A DNA stretch of 8,164 nt from Gammaproteobacteria bacterium. Lineage in GTDB: Bacteria > Pseudomonadota > Gammaproteobacteria > UBA9214. Below the pieces are notes generated by a model. That model did no database searches and was not told the DNA's origin. It saw only the letters and a list, made by a program, of their open reading frames with translations. Position numbers and translations under genes: made by a program. Location of the stretch: NCBI GenBank assembly GCA_030599705.1, contig JAUVNM010000065.1, positions 1 to 8,164 of the forward strand, in the 5' to 3' direction. Positions 1 through 5,952 of the stretch are shown one piece after another (the first letter of the stretch is position 1; every line of letters begins with the position of its first letter).

Positions 1-198
1 ACAGACCTGGCCACTCGTGGGCGTATCCAGCCCGCCCAGCATATGCAGCAAGGTACTCTTGCCACTGCCCGAGGCGCCCATGATCGCGATACTTTCTCCC
101 TGCTCCACCACCAGGTCAATACCACGCAAAACATCGAGCCGGGCGCCACCCTCGCTGTAGTTCTTGGTCAGCTGCGCACAGGAAAGCACCTCACTCAT
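1..198 (-). CDS. lolD: LolD, lipoprotein-releasing ABC transporter ATPase (5' part only)
   Basis: The 66 codons present encode the N-terminus of an ABC ATPase; the rest lies beyond the left edge. The Walker A motif GASGSGKST is at residues 41-49, followed by LLHMLGGLDTPTSG, which is typical of the LolD/MacB ATPase group. LolD powers extraction of outer-membrane lipoproteins from the inner membrane and their hand-over to LolA. The ATG at 198 overlaps the last 8 bases of lolC, and a clear Shine-Dalgarno GGAGG (212-208) lies 9 bases upstream inside lolC, so the two are translationally coupled in one operon. The Walker B and signature motifs are outside the window. Assignment to LolD rather than another MacB-type ATPase rests on the adjoining lolC. 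Confidence 0.93.
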   Translation of the reverse strand, partial: MSEVLSCAQLTKNYSEGGARLDVLRGIDLVVEQGESIAIMGASGSGKSTLLHMLGGLDTPTSGQVC

Positions 199-1438
199 AG
201 CGCAGCGCCTCCACCGGGTGAGTTCTTGCAGCCCGCCAGGCCGGGTACAGGGTGGCCAGCAGGCTCAGCAACAGGGCAACAGAAGCCATTACACCCACAT
301 CGTCCCAGTGCAGTTCCGATGGAACATCACTGATATAGTAGACGTCTGCCGCAAGAAACTGGACATTGAAGAACGCCTCGATAGCCGGGACCAGGGTTTC
401 GACATTGAGCGCCAGGGCAACGCCGCCGGCAACCCCCAGTAACGTGCCGAATACACCGATAATCGCCCCCTGGATAACAAAGATCATCATGATGCTGCGC
501 GGTGATGCGCCCAGCGTCCTGAGGATGGCAATATCGGAACGCTTGTCGGCCACGACCATGACCAGCGTCGATACAATATTGAAAGCAGCTACCGCAATGA
601 TCAGCGTCAGGATGATAAACATGACGCGCTTCTCGGTCTTGACCGCACGAAAAAAATTGGCATGCTGCCGGGTCCAGTCCCTGACCAGGTAATCACCTGC
701 GAGTTGCCGGCCAAGCTCCGCGGCCACGACAGGCGCCCGGAACAGGTCATCCAGCTTCAGGCGCACCCCGGTAATATCATCACCGAGCTGGAGCAGCCTG
801 GCGGCATCCTCCAGATGCACCAGCGCCACGCCGCGGTCATATTCATACATGCCGACCTCGAAAATGCCGACCACGGTAAAGCGCCGCAACCGGGGCAATA
901 CGCCGGTCGGACCGATCATGACCCGGGGGGATACCACGGTGACCGGGTCGCCGAGCCCGACTCCCATGGCATAGGCCAGTTCACTACCGAGGATAATCCC
1001 GTAATCACCCGGTTTGAGATGCCGGACACTGCCATCCCGAATATGTGCCACTACGTCAGACACGGCACCCTCGGCAGCAGGCAATATTCCGCGAATGATT
1101 GCACCGCTGACCTGCTTGCCGGCACTCAGCATGCTTTCACCGCGGACATAGGGCGCTGCTGCAATCACCTCGTCATGTTCCAGCACCACCTGTTCGACTG
1201 ATTTCCAGTTCTCAAGGCGGCCGCCATAGGTGGTAACCGTGGCATGCGACGCCATACCGAGGATTCTATCGCGCAGTTCCTGTTCAAACCCGTTCATAAC
1301 GGACAACACGGTAATCAGCGCAGTCACGCCCAGCGCTATACCCAGCATGGAGGTCAGCGAGATAAACGAAATGAAATGCGTGCGGCGCTTTGCATGCGTG
1401 TAACGCAGGCCGATGAATAGCTCAACAGGTCGGAACAT
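191..1438 (-). CDS. lolC: LolC-type lipoprotein-releasing ABC transporter permease
   Basis: This 415-residue inner-membrane permease has the usual LolC/LolE length (about 400). It starts with the family's N-terminus (MFRPVELFIGLRYTHAKRR), then a first membrane helix at about residues 22-48, a large periplasmic domain (about 50-268), and three helices near 271-297, 315-345 and 381-400 that form the FtsX-like domain. It ends with the family-typical PAWRAARTHPVEALRYE. It forms the LolCDE complex that releases lipoproteins to LolA. The partner permease is not visible and may follow lolD off the edge; a single LolF-type permease is also possible. ATG 1438 is fixed by homology and by a stop codon four codons upstream. 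There is no Shine-Dalgarno in front of it, only a pyrimidine-rich stretch, which fits a very short leader (see the promoter at 1445-1481). Confidence 0.95.
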   Translation of the reverse strand: MFRPVELFIGLRYTHAKRRTHFISFISLTSMLGIALGVTALITVLSVMNGFEQELRDRILGMASHATVTTYGGRLENWKSVEQVVLEHDEVIAAAPYVRGESMLSAGKQVSGAIIRGILPAAEGAVSDVVAHIRDGSVRHLKPGDYGIILGSELAYAMGVGLGDPVTVVSPRVMIGPTGVLPRLRRFTVVGIFEVGMYEYDRGVALVHLEDAARLLQLGDDITGVRLKLDDLFRAPVVAAELGRQLAGDYLVRDWTRQHANFFRAVKTEKRVMFIILTLIIAVAAFNIVSTLVMVVADKRSDIAILRTLGASPRSIMMIFVIQGAIIGVFGTLLGVAGGVALALNVETLVPAIEAFFNVQFLAADVYYISDVPSELHWDDVGVMASVALLLSLLATLYPAWRAARTHPVEALRYE

Positions 1439-1444
1439 GGGGAG

Positions 1445-1481
1445 GGATTAAATCATATCTCCCCCTGAATTTCGCTGTCAG
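1445..1481 (-). promoter_or_regulatory. Predicted sigma70 promoter of lolCD giving a near-leaderless mRNA
   Basis: On the minus strand CTGACA (1481-1476) and TATGAT (1457-1452) each match the -35 and -10 consensus at 5 of 6 positions and are 18 bp apart. The predicted transcription start is near 1445, only about 7 bases before the lolC ATG, which explains the lack of a ribosome binding site. The elements lie in the tail of the adhesin remnant. The prediction is by eye. Confidence 0.5.
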
Positions 1482-1731
1482 GGTTAAAATTATTCCGGGC
1501 TGACGAACCGGCGGTAATACTCGAGAACATGGCAATGTCAGTGCAGCAACCAGTGCCGGCAGGATCGCCAGCCAGGGTCGTGTCAGCCCCGTCTGACATG
1601 ACCCTGACGTGATCTGCGATGTTGTCGTTACGGACATCATTGCCGGTCAACAGATCGGCTATATCGATTACGTCTGACTCGCTGCCATTTAATGCCACCG
1701 GCTCCAGTCCGTTCGCGGCATTCCCCTGCCC
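1453..1731 (-). pseudogene. C-terminal type I secretion signal remnant of a large RTX/LapA-type adhesin
   Basis: An open frame of about 92 codons (open from 1731, possible GTG at 1698, stop TGA at 1455-1453) reads SDVIDIADLLTGND, then NIADHVRVMSDGADTTLA, then DPAGTG and TDIAMF. This pattern (D-x-IDIADLLxG, then a hydrophobic strand, then DGADTTL and DPAGTG) is what I know from the C-terminal target region of giant adhesins exported by type I secretion (the VCA0849-like C-terminal domain). The repeat region and everything else N-terminal are gone: the frame meets a stop at 1734-1732 and overlaps the 3' end of the truncated regulator gene. The final 25 residues fit the family less well. The neighbouring LapG protease and TolC channel support the assignment. 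It could still be a short chance ORF. Confidence 0.55.
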
Positions 1732-2174
1732 TCATCCCGGCCCCCGATCGGCAATCGTGCCGGGCTCCTGAGCCACTCCAGCAGTGACCGGGACACCCAG
1801 ACTTCACCTGCGTCAATCCGGCGAATGGCCTTGCCGAGAAAGACGCCGATCTGATGCTGCCCCATGACGCCGCGGACGCCCTGCATAAGCGTCCATGCCG
1901 TGGTCTCCTCGCTAATATTATCTATTATTATCAATGAGTTAATTACTGGGTATGCATCCAGCATCCTGCGCACCGCGGCAAAGCCCTCGGACCGGACAAC
2001 ACTTTCATCAATAACCACCACATCCGTCCTTGAAAGCGCCGGGCAGTTGCCCTGCCGGGACAGGCCAGCGGGAGTGGCGAGCAGATCGATATCCGGGTTT
2101 TGCCTTATCAGGTCAGCGCAATGTTGTCGTGTGTCGTTCCGGGATGATACGAAAGTCACGGTTATTTTTTTCAT
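1689..2174 (-). CDS. Truncated NarL/LuxR-type response regulator, receiver-like domain only
   Basis: This 161-residue protein has a receiver-like fold followed by GEVWVSRSLLEWL, the linker that precedes a LuxR helix-turn-helix in NarL/FixJ regulators. The complete regulator at 3332-3982 has GELWMQRSLITRV at the matching place and then its helix-turn-helix. Here the chain ends about 30 residues later in an unrelated GGRDEGRGMPRTDWSRWH, so the DNA-binding domain is missing. The receiver keeps the phospho-acceptor-like Asp56 (VVVIDES) but lacks the N-terminal acidic pair (SS instead of DD), the conserved Thr and the conserved Lys. The ATG at 2174 has a strong Shine-Dalgarno (TGGAGGA, 2192-2186). 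Its 3' end runs into the adhesin remnant, as expected from a deletion that joined the two. It could be a stand-alone receiver protein or a pseudogene. Confidence 0.65.
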   Translation of the reverse strand: MKKITVTFVSSRNDTRQHCADLIRQNPDIDLLATPAGLSRQGNCPALSRTDVVVIDESVVRSEGFAAVRRMLDAYPVINSLIIIDNISEETTAWTLMQGVRGVMGQHQIGVFLGKAIRRIDAGEVWVSRSLLEWLRSPARLPIGGRDEGRGMPRTDWSRWH

Positions 2175-2185
2175 AACTTATTGTT

Positions 2186-2230
2186 TCCTCCAGCTTTATT
2201 GAGTCTACGCGGGACCCTTGCTGCATTCAA
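2186..2230 (-). promoter_or_regulatory. Predicted promoter and ribosome binding site of the truncated regulator
   Basis: On the minus strand TTGAAT (2230-2225) and TAGACT (2207-2202) are spaced 17 bp, each 4 of 6 matches to the sigma70 consensus. Transcription would start near 2195, just ahead of the Shine-Dalgarno TGGAGGA (2192-2186), which lies 11 bases before ATG 2174. The ribosome binding site is convincing and the promoter moderate. Confidence 0.4.
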
Positions 2231-2248
2231 TTGGACCTAGGTACCAAC

Positions 2249-2270
2249 GCTGACGAGCGTCTCGATCAGC
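2249..2270. promoter_or_regulatory. Inverted repeat in the divergent regulator/lapG intergenic region
   Basis: GCTGACGAG (2249-2257) and CTCGATCAGC (2261-2270) pair over 9 bp with one bulged A and a 3-base loop. The 8-bp palindrome ACCTAGGT (2235-2242) lies just beside it, upstream of the predicted -35 element for the minus-strand regulator. The position between divergent genes suits an operator, but no binding protein can be named. The rest of 2193-2366 shows no gene and no clear promoter for lapG. Confidence 0.25.
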
Positions 2271-2366
2271 CTGGCGAAAAACCGGTAAGCACACTAAGTA
2301 CACACCGCGACCGGCCGATAACCCAAGGAATAGCCGGATTATTTTATTGCAAACAATGACCGCGAC

Positions 2367-3134
2367 GTGAAATTTCAGACGACAACACCCGGGGCAACAA
2401 CACGCACCGGACCCACACGGAAACCATCCTGCCCGATTACCGGTGCGGAACCGGTACCGAAGGTAATCGGCATCAGGGCCTGCCTGCGACTGCTGATCTG
2501 CACCCTGTTGTTGTACGCGTGTTTTATTGTGCCTGCCGGTGCCGGTGAATTCGTCATGTCACGCAAGGTAATCGCAAAAATCAGCCAGGAGCATAGTGAT
2601 CATGCATTCCGCCGGATTGGTTACTGGCTGCAGTTAATGGGGTCCGGAAAACAGTATTCCGACATGGAAAAGTTGCACCAGGTAAATGATTTTTTCAATA
2701 AGCTCGAGTTTGTCAATGACGCCGAACACTGGGGGAAAGAAGACTACTGGGCGACACCGTTGCAGACACTGGTTTCCAATGGTGGCGACTGCGAGGATTT
2801 CTCCATTGCAAAGTATTTCACGCTGCTGAAGATGGGTGTTTCCCCGGAACGTATGCGCCTGATGTATGTAAAAGCCCTGGAACTTGACCAGGCACACATC
2901 GTCCTGGCCTATTACCCGAAACCGGATGCCGATCCACTGCTACTGGACAACCTGGATCCGGAAATCCGTTCATCGGCCAAACGCAGTGACCTGCTACCGG
3001 TTTACAGTTTCAATGTAGATGGCCTGTGGCTGGCCAGGTCACGATCAGGCAACAGCAAACACGTCGGCAAGTCCAGTCGACTCAGCCCGTGGCGCGATGT
3101 ACTTGCACGCATCAATAGTGAAGTTACACGCTAG
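2367..3134 (+). CDS. lapG: LapG-type periplasmic cysteine protease (bacterial transglutaminase-like)
   Basis: This protein matches the bacterial transglutaminase-like cysteine protease family (DUF920, LapG). LapG cleaves the N-terminal retention module of LapA-type adhesins in the periplasm and so releases biofilm cells; the inner-membrane c-di-GMP receptor LapD normally restrains it. The catalytic triad is visible as Cys142 in NGGDCEDF, His177 in QAHIVLAYY and Asp194 in LLDNLD. Asp141 and Glu143, which flank the cysteine, correspond to calcium-binding residues described for LapG. The hydrophobic core of a signal peptide is at about residues 38-58 (LRLLICTLLLYACFIVPAGA). The GTG start at 2367 leaves a long 37-residue leader and has no Shine-Dalgarno. 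No ATG lies between the upstream in-frame stop (2331) and the signal core, so the true start is uncertain. The body looks intact, but neither an adhesin nor LapD is in the window. Confidence 0.88.
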   Translation: MKFQTTTPGATTRTGPTRKPSCPITGAEPVPKVIGIRACLRLLICTLLLYACFIVPAGAGEFVMSRKVIAKISQEHSDHAFRRIGYWLQLMGSGKQYSDMEKLHQVNDFFNKLEFVNDAEHWGKEDYWATPLQTLVSNGGDCEDFSIAKYFTLLKMGVSPERMRLMYVKALELDQAHIVLAYYPKPDADPLLLDNLDPEIRSSAKRSDLLPVYSFNVDGLWLARSRSGNSKHVGKSSRLSPWRDVLARINSEVTR

Positions 3135-3324
3135 CCAAGATACCCGGGTGAAACTGACGGCCTGCCATTACGCAATTTACGGGGGGCTGGACGCTAAACT
3201 CGAGCACACAAGCGCCGATACCATCCCTGACGAGCAGGGTGACAGTTTTTACCTGATAAGGGTAAGAACCGATCGCAGTCATCTGTGTACGGAAGCCGCC
3301 CCGCTCAAGATCAATCCCGGATGA
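3130..3324 (+). pseudogene. 3' fragment of a LapC/HlyD-family membrane-fusion protein
   Basis: From just before the lapG stop, one frame reads VKLTACHYAIYGGLDAKL, then EHTSADTIPDEQGDSFYLI, then RVRTD and PLKINPG before TGA at 3322-3324. This is the conserved C-terminal beta-barrel region of type I secretion adaptor proteins (VKxTAYDYxIYGGLxAxVExISADTI, SFYLVRVRTD, PLxIIPGM). The usual IIPGM is INPG-stop here; reading on one base earlier gives MTAS, which restores the normal PGMTAS, so a 1-base deletion ended the frame. The first 350 or so residues and the final coiled tail are absent, as is the ABC transporter gene that normally precedes it. The fragment begins where lapG ends, suggesting a deletion that removed the ABC gene and most of this one. 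It has no credible start of its own. Confidence 0.8.
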
Positions 3325-3331
3325 CAGCATC

Positions 3332-3982
3332 ATGGATAACACGATGACACAGGAAAAAGACCAGGTCCTGGTGGTTTGCCAGGACAATGACATTGCCGCC
3401 CGGTTCACAACGGTGCTGGGTGGTTATTATGGCGTGGGACATGCGGCATCCTGGTCCGGGGCCATGGAGTCAATTGTCCGTCATCCGTATCAGCTGCTGA
3501 TGCTGGACCCTGCCCTGATGCATGAATCTGCTACAAACGCCATCGGAGAACTCGCCGTAGCCGCACCGGATACACGCATTATCATACTCGAATCCGTCAG
3601 CAGCCCGGAGATTGACCAGGTCGAACTGTTCAAGCAGGGCGTCCATGGTTTCCTGGACAGCGGGACGCCACCGGAATTACTGGTCAAGGCGATTACTGCC
3701 GTGTGTCGCGGCGAGCTATGGATGCAGCGCAGCCTGATCACCCGGGTCATCGAGGAACTCGCTCACGGCAGGAATCCGGGAGCCGATAACAAGGTCAAAT
3801 GCCTGACACCACGCGAGTTGGAAGTCGCGCAGATGGTCCACAAGGGTGGCAACAACAAGATTATTGCAAGACAGCTTGATATATCCGAACGCACGGTCAA
3901 GGCACACCTCAGTGCAATTTTCAGAAAACTGGACATCGAGAACCGGCTGCACCTTGCACTGTTTCTAAACGATGTGACCTGA
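3332..3982 (+). CDS. LuxR/NarL-family transcriptional regulator with degenerate receiver
   Basis: This 216-residue protein has a receiver-like domain (about 10-128) and a complete LuxR helix-turn-helix (about 156-212: CLTPRELEVAQMVHKGG, NNKIIARQLDISERTVKAHL, FRKLDIENR). The receiver keeps Asp59 (LLMLDPAL) at the phospho-acceptor position. The acidic pair after the first strand is Cys16-Gln17, the usual Thr is replaced near Glu87 (IIILES), and the Lys is missing (GFLDSG). Phosphorylation control is therefore doubtful, as in the atypical receivers of biofilm regulators such as CsgD and VpsT. The start is ATG 3332 or ATG 3344; neither has a good ribosome binding site, and the region overlaps the decayed fusion-protein 3' end. 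It is followed after 84 bp by the TolC-type gene and probably regulates this locus, but its target cannot be read from the sequence. Confidence 0.87.
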   Translation: MDNTMTQEKDQVLVVCQDNDIAARFTTVLGGYYGVGHAASWSGAMESIVRHPYQLLMLDPALMHESATNAIGELAVAAPDTRIIILESVSSPEIDQVELFKQGVHGFLDSGTPPELLVKAITAVCRGELWMQRSLITRVIEELAHGRNPGADNKVKCLTPRELEVAQMVHKGGNNKIIARQLDISERTVKAHLSAIFRKLDIENRLHLALFLNDVT

Positions 3983-3986
3983 ATGT

Positions 3987-4043
3987 TTCCCGGGAACCCA
4001 GCGCATTCACGGCTGCCGGTCATCATGACATGGAACGGCAGCC
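3987..4043. promoter_or_regulatory. Cluster of nested palindromes between the LuxR regulator and the TolC-type gene
   Basis: Three dyads lie in the 84-bp gap. TTCCCGGGAA (3987-3996) is a perfect 10-bp palindrome. GGCTGCCG (4011-4018) pairs perfectly with CGGCAGCC (4036-4043). Inside that pair sits GTCAT-C-ATGAC (4019-4029). The outer pair could form an RNA hairpin ahead of the channel gene, or the DNA could be an operator for the adjoining regulator. There is no T-tract, so it is not a classical terminator. Confidence 0.35.
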
Positions 4044-4066
4044 ATGGCATCCACAGAGTGATTGAA

Positions 4067-5386
4067 ATGCACTGCAGGTTCTTCATTCATTGCCTGGCTG
4101 CATGCCTTGGACTGCTGATCTCCGCTACTGCGTATTGCGAATCACTGCATGAGGTGGTCAGCGAGACCATTACGACCAATCCGGACGTACAGATAGCCAG
4201 GAACCAGCGCAACGCCGTCGAGCAGGAAATGGAGCAGGCGCGGGCCGGCTTCTTCCCGTCAGCCGATATCACTGTTGGCGGCGGCCGGGAGGCAAGCAAT
4301 ACCCCGGTCACCCGCGCCGCCGGTCATGGGCGCCGGGGCTTAAACCGCCACGAGGCGGAATTACTTGCCCGGCAATTACTGTTCGACGGTTTCGGAACCC
4401 AGAGCGAGTTCGATCAGCAGAAGGCCAGAACCAATGCCAGTGCCTACTCCACATTCGGGACCTCCGAGATTATTGCGCTGCGGGCAAGCGAGGTCTATCT
4501 TGATGTACTCAACCAGTTTGAGTTAGTCAAGCTGGCCAAGGACAACCTGAAAACACATGAAAAGAACCACGACCATATAAGGAAGCGTAGCGATTATGGC
4601 GTGGGCCGGAAATCCGACACCCAGCAAGCACTCGGCCGCCTCGCGCTGGCGCGCACCAACCTGATAACGGAAGAAAATTTTTATAATGATGCCATCGCCG
4701 CGTTTGTGAATGTCGTTGGTCGCAAGCCTGTCGCACTGGAAATCCCGGAATCCATGGAATACCAACTGCCGGAAACCATTGACGAGGCCACTGCCGTCGC
4801 ACTGGACAACCACCCGGCCCTGAAATCGGCTGCAGCCGATGTGGTTGCCGCCCGCGCACAGCACAAGGCTGCAAAATCCACGTTTTTCCCAAGCCTACAT
4901 ATTGAGGCCGGGGGATCACGAAACGAAAACATCGACGGCAAAGAGGGCTCAAACAAGGATTCCTTCGTGATGCTTCGTGGTCGTTATGCATTCACCGGTG
5001 GCGCCGATACGGCACGCCGTGAGGAAACCGCGTTTTTGCTGAGTGAGTCCAAGGAAAGCCGGAATCGGACCCGCCGTCAGATTATCGAAAACATGCAATT
5101 ATCCTGGCACGCCTATACGCGTTCCAAAACATCACTGGAAAGCCTCAAGGTGCACGTTGATGCCAGTATCGCGGCAACCAGCGCTTACAAAAAACAGTTC
5201 GATATCGGTCAACGTACACTGCTGGATGTACTTGACTCGGAAAACGAGCTCTTTGCTGCGCGAATTGATTACCAGAACGGCAAACGGGATTTACTGTTTT
5301 CAATTTACCGCATCCTTGCCGGGGCTGGAAAACTGTTGTGGGCTCTCGAGGTGCCGGTACCGGTTGAAGCATCCACTATTCCCTGA
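4067..5386 (+). CDS. TolC-family outer-membrane channel of type I secretion (LapE-like)
   Basis: This 439-residue protein has the normal length for the type I secretion outer-membrane protein family. The start is ATG 4067, because the signal peptide begins there (MHCRFFIHCLAACLGLLISA, cut probably near residues 21-24); the frame is open further upstream, to an ATG at 3983, but that would bury the signal sequence. Two outer-membrane efflux repeats are visible: the first from SLHEVVSETITTNPDV with RQLLFDGFGTQSEFDQ, the second from IDEATAVALDNHPALKSA with LRGRYAFTGG and QFDIGQRTLLDVLDSENELF. Such proteins form trimeric outer-membrane/periplasmic tunnels that dock on an HlyD/LapC adaptor and an ABC exporter. 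Both partners are missing here apart from the fusion-protein scar. The gene appears undamaged, so it may serve another exporter or be recently orphaned. Confidence 0.9.
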   Translation: MHCRFFIHCLAACLGLLISATAYCESLHEVVSETITTNPDVQIARNQRNAVEQEMEQARAGFFPSADITVGGGREASNTPVTRAAGHGRRGLNRHEAELLARQLLFDGFGTQSEFDQQKARTNASAYSTFGTSEIIALRASEVYLDVLNQFELVKLAKDNLKTHEKNHDHIRKRSDYGVGRKSDTQQALGRLALARTNLITEENFYNDAIAAFVNVVGRKPVALEIPESMEYQLPETIDEATAVALDNHPALKSAAADVVAARAQHKAAKSTFFPSLHIEAGGSRNENIDGKEGSNKDSFVMLRGRYAFTGGADTARREETAFLLSESKESRNRTRRQIIENMQLSWHAYTRSKTSLESLKVHVDASIAATSAYKKQFDIGQRTLLDVLDSENELFAARIDYQNGKRDLLFSIYRILAGAGKLLWALEVPVPVEASTIP

Positions 5387-5432
5387 ACGCCCGTACACCG
5401 GCAACGGGAAGATACCAGGCTGCAACATATAA

Positions 5433-5858
5433 ATGACCATGAAACGAATTCCATCCATTACAGGTTTTTTTAAACTGCCGGCTTGTGTCCTGGCACTGCT
5501 TGTCATGCCACCGGTGCTGGCCTATATGTTGAACCCTGCAACGGGCTTCACAGGTGTCGGACATGGCCCGGACTGGCGCCTGGACATCGTCTTCAGCAAG
5601 AACGCCATGACGCTGAAGACCGATGAAGGTGAAGTCACACATCACTACAACAAGCTTGGCCCCATTATCAGAACCAGCGAGAACGCCACAATCTACCGCA
5701 TGAAGTCGAGGGACCACTTCATGGATGTGGTTATCGTGCACACGTTCTGCCAGGACATAAAGTCAGGCAAGGCCTATACCGCAAAAGTATCTATCAGTGT
5801 GGATGGCAAGACATATTCAGGATGTGGTACGGAAGTCGTGCCACCTTATGACGATTAG
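5433..5858 (+). CDS. Small exported protein of the COG3650 type, function unknown
   Basis: This is a 141-residue protein with a signal peptide (hydrophobic core about 13-30, likely cleaved after VLA at 28-30). The mature part has GPDWRLDI near residue 46, LKTDEGEV near 61, CQDIKSGKAYTAKVSISVDG (106-125) and a final YSGCG (128-132). The pattern W-x-L-x-I, then C-x-D-x-xSGxxY and GCG resembles small periplasmic or lipoprotein members of COG3650, whose role is unknown to me. Cys106 and Cys131 could form a disulfide. Cys18 sits inside the hydrophobic core in LPAC and is unlikely to be a lipobox. The gene starts 46 bp after the TolC-type gene and may be co-transcribed with it. ATG 5433 and ATG 5439 are both possible starts. 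Confidence 0.7.
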   Translation: MTMKRIPSITGFFKLPACVLALLVMPPVLAYMLNPATGFTGVGHGPDWRLDIVFSKNAMTLKTDEGEVTHHYNKLGPIIRTSENATIYRMKSRDHFMDVVIVHTFCQDIKSGKAYTAKVSISVDGKTYSGCGTEVVPPYDD

Positions 5859-5914
5859 TTCAAATAACACATCATAGTCGCCTGACGGGAAACTGCCCCG
5901 CCCCCGACACCTCT

Positions 5915-5950
5915 TTGTCTTTATGCCCGACTGATATTATTATCAGTCGG
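5915..5950 (+). promoter_or_regulatory. Predicted antiporter promoter overlapped by a perfect palindromic operator
   Basis: TTGTCT (5915-5920, 4 of 6) and TATTAT (5938-5943, 5 of 6) form a sigma70-like promoter with 17-bp spacing. The -10 element lies at the centre of a perfect inverted repeat with arms CCGACTGATA (5927-5936) and TATCAGTCGG (5941-5950) and a TTAT centre. Transcription would begin near 5950, 2-4 bases before ATG 5953, giving a leaderless or nearly leaderless mRNA; there is no Shine-Dalgarno. A repressor bound to the palindrome would block the -10 region. Alternatively the repeat could act as an RNA hairpin. The core TGATA/TATCA resembles Fur-type half sites but the spacing is one base short of a Fur box. 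Confidence 0.5.
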
Positions 5951-5952
5951 TA

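Noticed and set aside
662..1201. Long plus-strand frame of 179 codons within lolC
   Set aside because: It lies opposite a clearly conserved permease gene and has no family features; it is a shadow of codon usage.
2356..2370. ATG at 2356 as the lapG start
   Set aside because: It is out of frame with the protease and meets TGA after four codons.
3983..4066. ATG at 3983 as the start of the TolC-type gene
   Set aside because: It would put 28 unrelated residues in front of a clear signal peptide that begins at ATG 4067.
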